A stretch of 64,000 nt of DNA, taken from Mycoplana dimorpha. Its GTDB lineage: Bacteria; Pseudomonadota; Alphaproteobacteria; Rhizobiales; Rhizobiaceae. Positions 8,195-16,160 of this stretch are shown piece after piece. Every line of letters starts with the position of its first letter. The stretch's first letter is position 1. The notes below the pieces were generated by a model that was given only the letters and a program-made list of their open reading frames with translations, was not told the DNA's origin and searched no databases. The stretch lies in contig NZ_PZZZ01000002.1 in NCBI RefSeq assembly GCF_003046475.1, forward strand, positions 496,001 through 560,000, given 5' to 3'. The position numbers and the translations under genes were made by a program.

Positions 8195-8611
8195 ATGATC
8201 GCAAGCTACGTCACCGCCTATGCCGCAACAGCCGTTGTCTTCTTCGGTATCGACTTCGTGTGGCTGTCGACGATATCCACCAGCTTCTACCGCAGCCGGA
8301 TCGGCAGCCTGCTCCTGGAACAGCCCAATTTCAGCGTCGCCGGTCTCTTCTATCTCGTCTATGTCGCCGGGGTCGTGCACTTCGCGGTGATGCCGGCAGT
8401 CAATGGCGCGAGCTGGACGACGGCGCTGGTCAATGGCGCACTGCTGGGGCTTGTTGCCTATGGCACCTACGACATGACCAACCTGGCGATACTCAAGAAC
8501 TGGTCTGCCACGGTCAGCGTTGTCGACACGATCTGGGGTGTGGCGCTGACGGCTACTGCGGCAACCGTCGGATACCTCGTTACGACCTGGATGGCAGGCA
8601 AGCCTGTGTGA
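8195..8611 (+). CDS. DUF2177 membrane protein
   Basis: A 138-residue protein with about four transmembrane helices and the DUF2177 signature (GLFYLVYVAGVVHFAVMPA; GLVAYGTYDMTNLAILKNW; VVDTIWG). Function is unknown. It lies 37 bp after chrR on the same strand, so it is probably the third gene of the rpoE operon, and DUF2177 genes recur near RpoE-ChrR loci. A membrane role in photooxidative stress is inferred only from context. Confidence 0.9.
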   Translation: MIASYVTAYAATAVVFFGIDFVWLSTISTSFYRSRIGSLLLEQPNFSVAGLFYLVYVAGVVHFAVMPAVNGASWTTALVNGALLGLVAYGTYDMTNLAILKNWSATVSVVDTIWGVALTATAATVGYLVTTWMAGKPV

Positions 8612-8684
8612 CCTGTTTTGCCGCCCAGGCAGCAGCTAGACCTGGCAGTGACGCAAAATCTTTCACAACGCCTTTAGGCGCCCG

Positions 8685-9137
8685 TCAGTTCATAACCACC
8701 ACGCCGGCTGTAAGAGCCGTGGCGAACGCAGTCCATGCCGCATAAGGCAGAAACAGAATGGCTGCGACCCGATCCCTTTTCCAGGCAGTCGCGATAAAGG
8801 CCAGCACGGCCGCCAATGCAGCAATCACCACGACCAGCGCCAGGCCCGGCTGGTGTGCCCCGAAGAAGACGGGCGACCATAGAAAATTCAGGGCCATCTG
8901 AACGAACCACAGCTTCATCGCTATGCTGTTTCGGTCGCGAACCCAGCAACGCCAGCCGGCAATTGCGATGACGATGTAGAGCACGGTCCAGACCGGCGCA
9001 AAGACCCAGTTTGGCGGCGTGAACGACGGCTTGTTCAGGCTGGCATACCATTCGCCCGGCAGGGTGACGTAGCCGATGAGCATGCCTGTCAGGACCACCG
9101 CCAGCACGAAGACCAACAGGGAGAAAGCTTTAGGCAT
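8685..9137 (-). CDS. tspO: TspO/MBR family tryptophan-rich sensory protein
   Basis: A 150-residue, five-helix TspO. Conserved segments include LNKPSFTPPNWVFAPVW, ALNFLWSPVFFGAHQPGLAL and FLPYAAWTAFATAL. TspO binds porphyrins; in Rhodobacter it modulates tetrapyrrole and pigment gene expression. The ATG at 9137 with AAAGGAAACCTG upstream is chosen over a longer frame that enters the transporter gene. It overlaps the end of the transporter gene by 8 bp and is the last gene of the RpoE-linked operon. Porphyrins are the main singlet-oxygen photosensitisers, so its presence here makes biological sense. Confidence 0.93.
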   Translation of the reverse strand: MPKAFSLLVFVLAVVLTGMLIGYVTLPGEWYASLNKPSFTPPNWVFAPVWTVLYIVIAIAGWRCWVRDRNSIAMKLWFVQMALNFLWSPVFFGAHQPGLALVVVIAALAAVLAFIATAWKRDRVAAILFLPYAAWTAFATALTAGVVVMN

Positions 9138-10560
9138 CAGGTTTCCTTTCAATCTGAGCTTGACGACGACGACGAGCGACGGCCGCGGGCGGAGCGGATT
9201 CCTTATCAACGGCCTTGCCGCGTCCGGCGGTGGCGTCGATCTGCGCTCGTAGCGATCGTTGCGCGTCTTCGCCGAGCGGAAAATTCCACATGACCGCTAT
9301 GGCAGCTGCCTTGGGCAGAATGGGAAGCCAGGCATAAAGCGCTGAGAGCGTGACGAGGGCCATCTCCGGCATCCGCTGACCGCCTGAAGTGTCGAAACCC
9401 GACCAGGCAAGGACGGGAAACACCAGCCCGACGCTGAGCGCGAGCGACAGCTTGGTCGCAAGGCCCCATGCAGCGAAATAGAGGCCTGAGCGCTGTTCCC
9501 CGGAATTTGCCGTGTCGTAGTCGATGACATCGGCCTGGATCGCCGGCGGCAAGGCGAGGTCGAAACCCAGCAGCAGGCCGGTTGCCGCGCAGATGATGGT
9601 GAAGGCGACGATGTCGCCCGCGCCGAGGAAACCTGCAAAGACGAAAACCGCGCAGGCGATGAGCATCGCCCAGCACCATGTGCGGTGCTTGCCCGCCTTC
9701 GACGAAAGCCAGACGGCCAGCGGCACGCCGAGGATCCCGAAAAGGAAATACAGGAACAGCAGAGGACCTCGCAGTTCGGCAGCATCGAGCCGTTCGGAGA
9801 CGAAGTAGAGAAACAGCGTCGCCGGTATCGCATTGCCAAAGCCATTGAGCAGAAAGGCGACGACGAGCCGGGCGAATGGCCGGTTGCGCGCGACAAAGCG
9901 CAGGCTGTCCGCCAGGCTCAGCCGTGTCGTCGAGCGATTGGCCGGCTCCGGCACGGTCTTCACGGCGAGCACGCCGGCAGCAGGCAACAGCACTGCCGTC
10001 AGGACAGCGACGGCGGCGAGGCCATGGAAGCCGTCAATCCGGTCGAGCCCGACCGCGAAGGGCAGCACCACCGCAATCAATGTTCCGATCAGGGTCGCCC
10101 CTTCACGAAAGGCGGAAACGACCGAGCGTCCGCGATAGTCCGTCGAAAGTTCCGCGCCCCAGGCGGTGTAGGGCAGGAGCGTTGCAGTATAGCCGACCGA
10201 AAGCAATGCGCCCCAGAAGCCGAGATAGCCGACACCAGCGCCTGAAGAGGGCCAGAACACCATGAACGCGGCCAGTGCCGTCAGGGGCAGGGAAAGCAGG
10301 AAAAATGTCCGCCGCCGCCCGGACCCGATGAACAGGCGATCGCAGAGCCAGCCGATAATAGGGTCGCTCGCCGCGTCGAGGAGCCGGATCAGCAACAGGG
10401 CTGTTCCGACGGCAGCGATGGGGAGGCCGACATTCTGAGCGTAGAAGGTGGGCACGACGACGTAGAGCGGCAGTGCCACCGCTGCCAGCGGTATCGCCGG
10501 CAACGCATAGCACGAAAGCATCACCACCTGCGCCCACCGGCGCTTGTCGGGCTTGCCCAT
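9130..10560 (-). CDS. MFS transporter, GPH (MelB-like) family
   Basis: A 476-residue, twelve-helix transporter. LLLIRLLDAASDPIIGWLCDR near residue 60 is the cation-binding signature of glycoside-pentoside-hexuronide:cation symporters, and YFAAWGLATKLSLALSVGL is in the C-terminal half. The substrate is unknown; related GPH proteins in alphaproteobacterial RpoE-ChrR clusters are not sugar transporters by context and might move lipids or pigments. The start abuts the stop of the upstream small gene (TAG immediately followed by ATG), and its end overlaps tspO by 8 bp. Confidence 0.9.
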   Translation of the reverse strand: MGKPDKRRWAQVVMLSCYALPAIPLAAVALPLYVVVPTFYAQNVGLPIAAVGTALLLIRLLDAASDPIIGWLCDRLFIGSGRRRTFFLLSLPLTALAAFMVFWPSSGAGVGYLGFWGALLSVGYTATLLPYTAWGAELSTDYRGRSVVSAFREGATLIGTLIAVVLPFAVGLDRIDGFHGLAAVAVLTAVLLPAAGVLAVKTVPEPANRSTTRLSLADSLRFVARNRPFARLVVAFLLNGFGNAIPATLFLYFVSERLDAAELRGPLLFLYFLFGILGVPLAVWLSSKAGKHRTWCWAMLIACAVFVFAGFLGAGDIVAFTIICAATGLLLGFDLALPPAIQADVIDYDTANSGEQRSGLYFAAWGLATKLSLALSVGLVFPVLAWSGFDTSGGQRMPEMALVTLSALYAWLPILPKAAAIAVMWNFPLGEDAQRSLRAQIDATAGRGKAVDKESAPPAAVARRRRQAQIERKPDA

Positions 10561-10959
10561 CTAGTCGCCGACGAGCGCTGTGCCGCTTGCGCCATCATCA
10601 CGCAGCCATGAGATCTTTCGCTCGCCCAGCCGCCGGATCTTGAAGCAGAACCGGCGGCCGTTGTACCAACTCGGCCATTTCTGGCAAAGCGAGTTATCCT
10701 CGACCCACCAGCGGCCCTCTTCCTTCGGTGCAAACATGCTGGCCGCCGAAATGCCCGAGATATCGCCAACGACAACGCCGTCCGTGCGATACCGCAACGG
10801 CAGGGCAATACCGAAAGGCGTGTTCAGCCGAACCGTCTCTCCGGCAATCAGCTTCCTGATCTTCGGGCCGTCCAGTTCCTCGCTAGAAGCTGCCCCGGCG
10901 GTCAGGCACAGCGTGGACAGCGCGAGCAGCGACAGTCTTGTTGGCGCAGGATTTGACAT
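10561..10959 (-). CDS. Uncharacterised secreted protein in RpoE cluster
   Basis: A 132-residue protein with a Sec-type signal peptide (LSLLALSTLCLTAGAAS). The mature part is about 110 residues with a W/C-rich centre (WWVEDNSLCQKW, NGRRFCFKI), probably a small periplasmic beta domain with one disulfide. I do not recognise a named family with certainty. The ATG at 10959 has AGGAAGG at a good distance; an upstream ATG at 10977 lacks a ribosome site. It lies between DUF3833 and the GPH transporter, whose start codon touches its stop. Confidence 0.78.
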   Translation of the reverse strand: MSNPAPTRLSLLALSTLCLTAGAASSEELDGPKIRKLIAGETVRLNTPFGIALPLRYRTDGVVVGDISGISAASMFAPKEEGRWWVEDNSLCQKWPSWYNGRRFCFKIRRLGERKISWLRDDGASGTALVGD

Positions 10960-10991
10960 GATCAAGGCCTTCCTCATGTTGCAGGTTCCGG

Positions 10992-11029
10992 CTTTGCTGG
11001 TCTGGTCGGTCTTTGCTGGTCTGGCCGGT
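10992..11029. repeat. 19-bp tandem duplication
   Basis: Two adjacent 19-bp units (10992-11010 and 11011-11029) differ at one base. They lie in the short gap between the DUF3833 gene and the small secreted protein gene. Probably a slippage product. Confidence 0.7.
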
Positions 11030-11040
11030 CCGGCCCGGCT

Positions 11041-11547
11041 TCAGCGGCGTTGGAATTCCACACGGGTCAGGGCCACCGGGAACCCGAACTTGGTCACGAG
11101 CGCCGTGTTGAGCACCGTGCCGTCGTCTCGCAGCTTCATCGCGTCGTAAAAGCGCACGCGGTTGCCCTTTCCTTGCGGGTCGAGGTCGACAAGGTAGTTG
11201 AAGCGGGCCGTGTCGCCGCTGATCGTGACCAGGGTTTCCCCGATGACGTCCTCGCGTCTGCCGCGATACCGGTCGTTGCCGATCTTTTCGAAGCGCCAGG
11301 TTTTCCGATCGCGCTCGCCATCGTCATAGATGAAATCCTCGACCAGGGTCAGCGTCTTGCCGTTCCACTTGCCACGAAGATCGGCGGTGAACTTGCGCTT
11401 GACGCCATTGATGGCACTGAAGCTGCCGGCAGCAAATGTTCTGCCGGCAAAGTAACCTTCCAGCGAAAAGCCGCCTGCCGCCGCGGGTGCCAAGCCAAGC
11501 GACAGTGTCATCGCCAGGCCCGCCAGGCCGATTTTACCGCTGCGCAT
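11041..11547 (-). CDS. DUF3833 secreted protein
   Basis: A 168-residue protein with a signal peptide ending near AAAGG and a DUF3833 domain (GYFAGRTFAAGSF; LVEDFIYDDGERDRKTW; YRGRREDVIGET; TKFGFPVALTRVEF). Family members are often lipoproteins, but this one has no lipobox cysteine. It is the first gene of the DUF3833-secreted protein-GPH-TspO operon. The start at 11547 has GGAGG about 11 bp upstream and a RpoE-type promoter a further 40 bp upstream. Role unknown; membership of the oxidative-stress regulon is inferred. Confidence 0.88.
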   Translation of the reverse strand: MRSGKIGLAGLAMTLSLGLAPAAAGGFSLEGYFAGRTFAAGSFSAINGVKRKFTADLRGKWNGKTLTLVEDFIYDDGERDRKTWRFEKIGNDRYRGRREDVIGETLVTISGDTARFNYLVDLDPQGKGNRVRFYDAMKLRDDGTVLNTALVTKFGFPVALTRVEFQRR

Positions 11548-11864
11548 CGCATGCCTCCGCCCCTGAATGATCTGAGTTCAGCGGATGTTACGGTGCGAGA
11601 AGCCGGCTGGATCACCTGCGGTAGCGGACCAGCCTTGAGAATCGTTCGGCTTCGCCTGGTACCCGGCGAGCCGGTTTCCGTGCTCGGACCGTCCCAACCC
11701 GGCCCTACGCGGCGAGCTGCAGATACATCAGCCGGAGGTTACTGCGAGGGACGTGGGTATGACCCGCTGAGCACACGGGCGCTATGCCTCCATGCCTTAC
11801 CGGGGCCTTCTGGCCTGCAACGACCGTCAGGTCTTCGGTTGTGCCTTGCCGGTTTGCGGACTTG
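11548..11864. other. Intergenic region between DUF3833 and GT2 genes
   Basis: This stretch holds the RpoE-type promoter at 11585-11614. The rest (11615-11864) is the downstream flank of the glycosyltransferase gene, in which I see no convincing ORF, hairpin terminator or repeat. Confidence 0.5.
11585..11614 (-). promoter_or_regulatory. RpoE-type promoter candidate for the DUF3833-tspO operon
   Basis: On the minus strand TGATCC (11614-11609), 18 bp, then TAACAT (11590-11585). The spacing and -35 are the same as at the rpoE promoter. Initiation near 11578 gives a leader of about 30 bases. Confidence 0.6.
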
Positions 11865-13913
11865 TCAGTTGGTTCGACCCGTAGACGCGCGCCCCCCAGC
11901 TGCGCGGATCGGCGCCGGCCAAAGTCTCGACAGCCACCGGGAAGCCAACCTGCCGGCGCCTTGCGGCCGGGTTTCGCCCGGAGCAGGCGCCGTCGGTCGG
12001 TGAGCGGTCTTGTTCCAGAAGAACGGCTTTCGGCAAAGTTCGGCCACAGCCAGCCAGGCCGCAACCGACATCATCAGCCAGTACGCCCCGACCAGCAGCC
12101 AGCGCCAGCCGACGGACGCGCGCTCCTGCCGGCTCATCGGCATCAGGCCAAGAGCGATGAAGACGGCATAGCTGCCGAAGATATTGACGAAGTCCACGGC
12201 GAACAGGCCGATCGCCAGGCCGCTGGCGACGAAAGGCCCGTCGCCGGCCATCAGCCAGCCGAGATAGCCGACATAAAGCATGAGCAGCGGGTGGGCGAGC
12301 GACGACAGAAGCAATCCGCCGATCAAAACCTGCAACACGGCGAACGGCAGCAGGCCCATGTCGCCGGCCAGCTGACCCGGCCGGCGCATCAGCACGAGCC
12401 AGGTCTGTAGCCAGCCCTTGAACCAGCGGGTGCGCTGACCGGTCCAGGTGCGCAGGTCCTCCGGCGCATCCTCGAGCGTCGGCAGACGCAGGGTGGCAGA
12501 GCGATAGCCCATCCGATGAAGGCGCATGCCGAGGTCGGCATCCTCGGTAACGTTGAACGGGTCCCAGCCGCCGCTGCGTTTCAGCGCCGCCGTCCGGAAA
12601 TGGTTCGATGTTCCGCCGAGCGGCATCGGCAGTCGCCCTGCGGCCAGGAACGGCAGCAGGCGGCGGAACAGTCCCGCGTATTCGAGCGAGAACAGCGCGC
12701 TCACCCAGGATGCGCTTCCGTTCGAGATGACGAGGGGCGCCTGCAGGCAGGCCAGTTGATCCGGCGCTGACCGGAAGGTCGCCCAGGCCTCGTTGAGCTG
12801 CCCCGGATGCGGGCGGTCCTCGGCGTCGTAGATAACGAGAAACTCGCCGCGGGCCGCCGGCAGCGCATAGGAAAGCGCTTTTGGCTTGGTGCGCGGCAGG
12901 CCGGGAGGCACCTCCACGATCTCGTAATGCGGCCCGAGCGGCAGCGAACGCAGCGCTTCGAGGGTTTCGAGGTCGTCCGCCTCGCAGATCAGCTTGATGT
13001 CGAGGCTGGCGCGTGGCCAGTCGAGCCTGTCCAGAACCGCCACCAGTTGGCGGGCGACCGCGGCCTCGCGGTAGAGGGCGACGAAGACCGAGTAGACGGG
13101 ACGCGGTGATGTGGGGACCGGCGCCGTCGGCGTGGCCCCATTGCGTAAGGGGCGGACAAGCGCCCAAAACCGGATGCCCAAGGTGGCCAAGAAAAAAGGG
13201 GTCAGGACCAGGTGCAGGGCGAGGATGGTATTGGCGGGCGCCAGCGCGGCGGTGAACAGCAGTGCGGTGAGGCCGGCGCCGACATGGAAGCCCTGACGCC
13301 CCCAAAAGGTGAGACGGGCGCTGTGTTGCGGGGCCTCGTCGAACAGCCGGTTGACCGTTTCGCGTGAGCGTCGCGGCGCCCCGGCGCGCCAGACGGCGCT
13401 GCGGACCGCCTGCGGCGTCGCGACGACCAGGTGAGCGCGCAGCTTCGGCTCCCTTGCGAGCGCCGCCCGGAACTGTCCGATCCGCGCGGTGCTTGGCACG
13501 ACTGCGGTGACCGGCGGCCGCGAGCGAAAGGTCATGCGAAGCATCTCCGGGCGGACCAACTGGCCGTCTATTTCATTGATGTCGAGAACCTCCCGCTCGT
13601 CGATGCTGCGCAGAAAGGGCAGGCCAAGAAGCTCGGCAAGCGCTTCGTAGTAGGTATCGCTCTGGACCATGCCGGAGGCGAGCAGTTCCGCCTCGAGGCT
13701 GGTCCCGTTCCGCGTCGCCCGCACGGTATGCTCCAGGATCAGCGGCTTGCCGAAGCCGAGCCCGCGCAACAGCCGCGCCTCTTCGAGAAGATCCGGACGG
13801 AGCGAGGCCGTCGCCGTCGCACCGGTTGCGGATGCGCCGTCGGGCGGTCGTTCCACGGCCGCCGGGATTGCGGTGGAAATGGACGACTGATCGGGATAGT
13901 CTGCCAATCGCAT
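11865..13913 (-). CDS. GT2 glycosyltransferase with MshEN-like N-terminal domain
   Basis: A 682-residue membrane glycosyltransferase. Residues about 40-110 resemble a MshEN/GspE N-terminal domain (SLEAELLASGMVQSDTYYEA-A-LLGLPF), a fold that binds c-di-GMP in other proteins. Two transmembrane helices (about 208-260) precede a GT2 domain with the acidic motifs YDAEDRP and TEDADLG and the processive-type GQRTRW motif. Several helices follow, then a basic, proline-rich tail. It probably polymerises an extracellular polysaccharide. It is divergent from a binding-protein gene 58 bp away, with no other polysaccharide genes beside it. Confidence 0.85.
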   Translation of the reverse strand: MRLADYPDQSSISTAIPAAVERPPDGASATGATATASLRPDLLEEARLLRGLGFGKPLILEHTVRATRNGTSLEAELLASGMVQSDTYYEALAELLGLPFLRSIDEREVLDINEIDGQLVRPEMLRMTFRSRPPVTAVVPSTARIGQFRAALAREPKLRAHLVVATPQAVRSAVWRAGAPRRSRETVNRLFDEAPQHSARLTFWGRQGFHVGAGLTALLFTAALAPANTILALHLVLTPFFLATLGIRFWALVRPLRNGATPTAPVPTSPRPVYSVFVALYREAAVARQLVAVLDRLDWPRASLDIKLICEADDLETLEALRSLPLGPHYEIVEVPPGLPRTKPKALSYALPAARGEFLVIYDAEDRPHPGQLNEAWATFRSAPDQLACLQAPLVISNGSASWVSALFSLEYAGLFRRLLPFLAAGRLPMPLGGTSNHFRTAALKRSGGWDPFNVTEDADLGMRLHRMGYRSATLRLPTLEDAPEDLRTWTGQRTRWFKGWLQTWLVLMRRPGQLAGDMGLLPFAVLQVLIGGLLLSSLAHPLLMLYVGYLGWLMAGDGPFVASGLAIGLFAVDFVNIFGSYAVFIALGLMPMSRQERASVGWRWLLVGAYWLMMSVAAWLAVAELCRKPFFWNKTAHRPTAPAPGETRPQGAGRLASRWLSRLWPAPIRAAGGRASTGRTN

Positions 13914-13971
13914 GCGGCTAGCACCGCATCCTCATGACGCGGCGTCCCCTCTAAACCCCAAGTTGATAATA

Positions 13972-14847
13972 ATGCGGCAAACGCAATTTTCTTCAACAAA
14001 AATTTACGCTGTCATCGCGCTCTGCGTGTTGCAGGGGGTATGGACCGGCACGATCGCGGCAGCCGCGGAGCGGGGCTTGCCTGATTTCCCCACGAGTTTT
14101 GACAGCCGCGAGCGGCTTGCCAAGCCCGATCTCTCCACGCTGCAGCGACTGCGGTTTCTGACGACCGTCGACTTCCCGCCGTTCAACTTCATCGATCAGA
14201 CGGGAAAGCTGGCCGGCTTTCATATCGATCTGGTGCGCGCCATTTGCCACGACCTCGAAATCGAGTCCAAATGCCAGATCCAGGCGCTGCCGTTTGCCGA
14301 ATTGCGCGACGACCTTGAAAAGGACGCCGGAGAAGCGGTGATCGCCGGGATGGCGGTCACGTCTGGCCTGCGGCGCGACTTCACCTTCTCGCGGCCGTAT
14401 CTGCGGCTGCCGGCGCGCTTTGTCGTACGCACCGCCGCTGCGCCTGCCGGCGACGGTGCGCGGGCACTTTCGGGCCGCCCGGTCGGCGTCGTGCGGTCAA
14501 GCGTGCACGAGGCGATGCTGAAGGCGTATTTTCCGGCGCTCCGACCCGTCCCCTTCGACCGGCAGGGCGACCTATTCTCGGCTTTGAAAAGCGGGGGCAT
14601 CGATGCGGCATTCGGGGACGGCCTGCAGATGGCCTTCTGGATCGCCGGCTCGCAGGCCGAACAATGCTGCCGGCTGTTCGACGGCCCGTACTTCTCAGAG
14701 CCGTTCCTCGGCGAAGGGCTGACGGTCATGACCCGCAAGGACCAGCCCGCGGTCAGCGCTGCGATCGATCACGCCCTGCTGTCACTCACCCGCAGCGGAC
14801 GACTGGGCGAGATCTATCTGCGATACTTCCCCGTCAGCATCTACTGA
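13972..14847 (+). CDS. Periplasmic substrate-binding protein, SBP_bac_3 type
   Basis: A 291-residue protein with a signal peptide (KIYAVIALCVLQGVWTGTIAAAA) and a family-3 binding-protein domain (FLTTVDFPPFNFIDQTGKLAGFHIDLVRAIC; SRPYLRLPARFVV; VGVVRSSVHEAML). Such domains bind amino acids or similar small molecules. No ABC permease or ATPase is adjacent, so it may serve a distant transporter or act as a sensor partner. The ATG at 13972 is preferred because it gives a clean signal peptide; the frame is open back to 13912, overlapping the GT2 start. Confidence 0.83.
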   Translation: MRQTQFSSTKIYAVIALCVLQGVWTGTIAAAAERGLPDFPTSFDSRERLAKPDLSTLQRLRFLTTVDFPPFNFIDQTGKLAGFHIDLVRAICHDLEIESKCQIQALPFAELRDDLEKDAGEAVIAGMAVTSGLRRDFTFSRPYLRLPARFVVRTAAAPAGDGARALSGRPVGVVRSSVHEAMLKAYFPALRPVPFDRQGDLFSALKSGGIDAAFGDGLQMAFWIAGSQAEQCCRLFDGPYFSEPFLGEGLTVMTRKDQPAVSAAIDHALLSLTRSGRLGEIYLRYFPVSIY

Positions 14848-14916
14848 CACGGGTTTTCCGGAAGGGTGGGAAGCGGTTGAAGGGCCGGGAGGTGCCGTGT
14901 CAGACGGGGACCTCTT

Positions 14917-15333
14917 CTACCCGAGCCGGCGAAAGCGGGCGATCGCGGCGCGCTCGATCGCCGCGCAGGTGAGCTTGTCGAGCCCTAGTCGGTCGCGCAG
15001 CATCTGCAGCAGGCGGATTTCCTCGTTGCGGATGCGGTGGTCGGCGGCGGCGATCTCCACGGCGAGCGCATAGGCGGTGTCGGCGAGCCGCGGCGGAATG
15101 CGCTCGCGGATCACTTCGAGCGTGACGTCGAGGCCCTCGGGAGCGGACAGCAGTGACGCGCATTCGCGTGCAATGTGAATGATGCTTTCGTCATCGAACC
15201 CGTCGAAAACCGGCAGCACGCGAGCGAGCCGGCCGATCCGGGCGAGTTCGGTGTCGGTCATGGCGTTGTCCACCGCCGACATCATCACCATCACCTTGAT
15301 CAGGGCTTCCTGCTGTTCATGGCGTCCGGTCAT
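14917..15333 (-). CDS. TerB-like tellurite-resistance family protein
   Basis: A 138-residue, all-helical TerB/DjlA-type domain. The repeat of acidic metal-site residues is visible (AVDNAMTDTELARI; AAADHRIRNEEIRLLQMLRDRLGL). TerB-like proteins occur in tellurite, phage-defence and envelope-stress contexts. It is the last gene of a three-gene operon, its ATG overlapping the stop of the SNase-like gene (ATGA). Domain call is good; function is open. Confidence 0.85.
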   Translation of the reverse strand: MTGRHEQQEALIKVMVMMSAVDNAMTDTELARIGRLARVLPVFDGFDDESIIHIARECASLLSAPEGLDVTLEVIRERIPPRLADTAYALAVEIAAADHRIRNEEIRLLQMLRDRLGLDKLTCAAIERAAIARFRRLG

Positions 15334-16160
15334 TGGTTTTGATCCTCCGGCTGCTGCCGTGTTTCGCCGCCGCTTGTACCGGTGTTGCCGGACGCGGCGG
15401 CCTTGCGGCGGCGGGGGTCGGGACTGTAGAGCCCGCGCCCGGCAGCGCGCGCGGCTGCGGCATGCGTTTGGAGCGGAGCGCCCGGCGCCACCTCGGCCCA
15501 GCCGTTTTCAGCAAGCCATTGCGACAGGTCCTTGCCCGCCAGCGTGCAGTGCGCGATTGCGGTGCCCGACCATTGCGCGGCCGGCACGTCGCAGTCGATC
15601 GTGCGGCCACGAACGAGATTGGCGAAAGCGGTGCGCGCCATGCGGCCGCAGGGCCATCCTTCGCCGGAACTGTCCGTGCACTGCCGGGACACATCAACCG
15701 GCAGGATCCCGTCGAGCTGCAGCTCCTTGCCGCCGATGTTGAAGCGGCCGGCAGCGAGAACGATCGGCCGGGTCAGCGTGATCGGGGCGGGCGCAGGGGC
15801 GGAGGTGTGGGCGTTGAAGGATGGGACCGGCGCCACGCTCTTGTCCGGCGCCGGCGGGGCGATCAGAGCCTTTTCCGCCGCGGCATCGGCCTCTGCCTCC
15901 GGCGCGGGGCTTGTGCCGTCCGCGGTTCCGCTGGCGTCGGGGGGCAGGAGCATGGGAATATCCTCCTTGTCCCCATCGTTGGCGACAAGGCTGGCATCGG
16001 GAACTTCAAGGGCGAAGTCGCTGCCGCCCGCCGTCTCCCGGTTGCCGATCCGGACGGCGCCGAGGCCGATAATCACCGCTGTCAGGCCGACGCAGGCGAG
16101 GCCTCCGACAACGGCACGGACCGGCGACACGGGGGCAGGCGAGGTCGCGGCAATCCTCAT
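15330..16160 (-). CDS. Membrane-anchored thermonuclease (SNase)-like protein, degenerate active site
   Basis: A 276-residue protein. One N-terminal transmembrane helix (VVGGLACVGLTAVIIGLGAV) is followed by a long Pro/Ala-rich linker (about residues 40-135), then an SNase-like domain (ELQLDGILPVDVSRQC; GWPCGRMARTAFANLVRGRTIDCDV; IAHCTLAGKDLSQWLAENGWAEV; GRGLYSPDPRR). The usual catalytic residues of staphylococcal nuclease (Arg in R-L-x-GID, Glu in APE, Arg in DRYGR) read Leu, Val/Asp and Thr, so catalysis is doubtful. Similar rhizobial proteins are annotated as ExoI-like. It is coupled by ATGA overlaps on both sides, to the S24 repressor upstream and TerB downstream. Confidence 0.8.
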   Translation of the reverse strand: MRIAATSPAPVSPVRAVVGGLACVGLTAVIIGLGAVRIGNRETAGGSDFALEVPDASLVANDGDKEDIPMLLPPDASGTADGTSPAPEAEADAAAEKALIAPPAPDKSVAPVPSFNAHTSAPAPAPITLTRPIVLAAGRFNIGGKELQLDGILPVDVSRQCTDSSGEGWPCGRMARTAFANLVRGRTIDCDVPAAQWSGTAIAHCTLAGKDLSQWLAENGWAEVAPGAPLQTHAAAARAAGRGLYSPDPRRRKAAASGNTGTSGGETRQQPEDQNQ

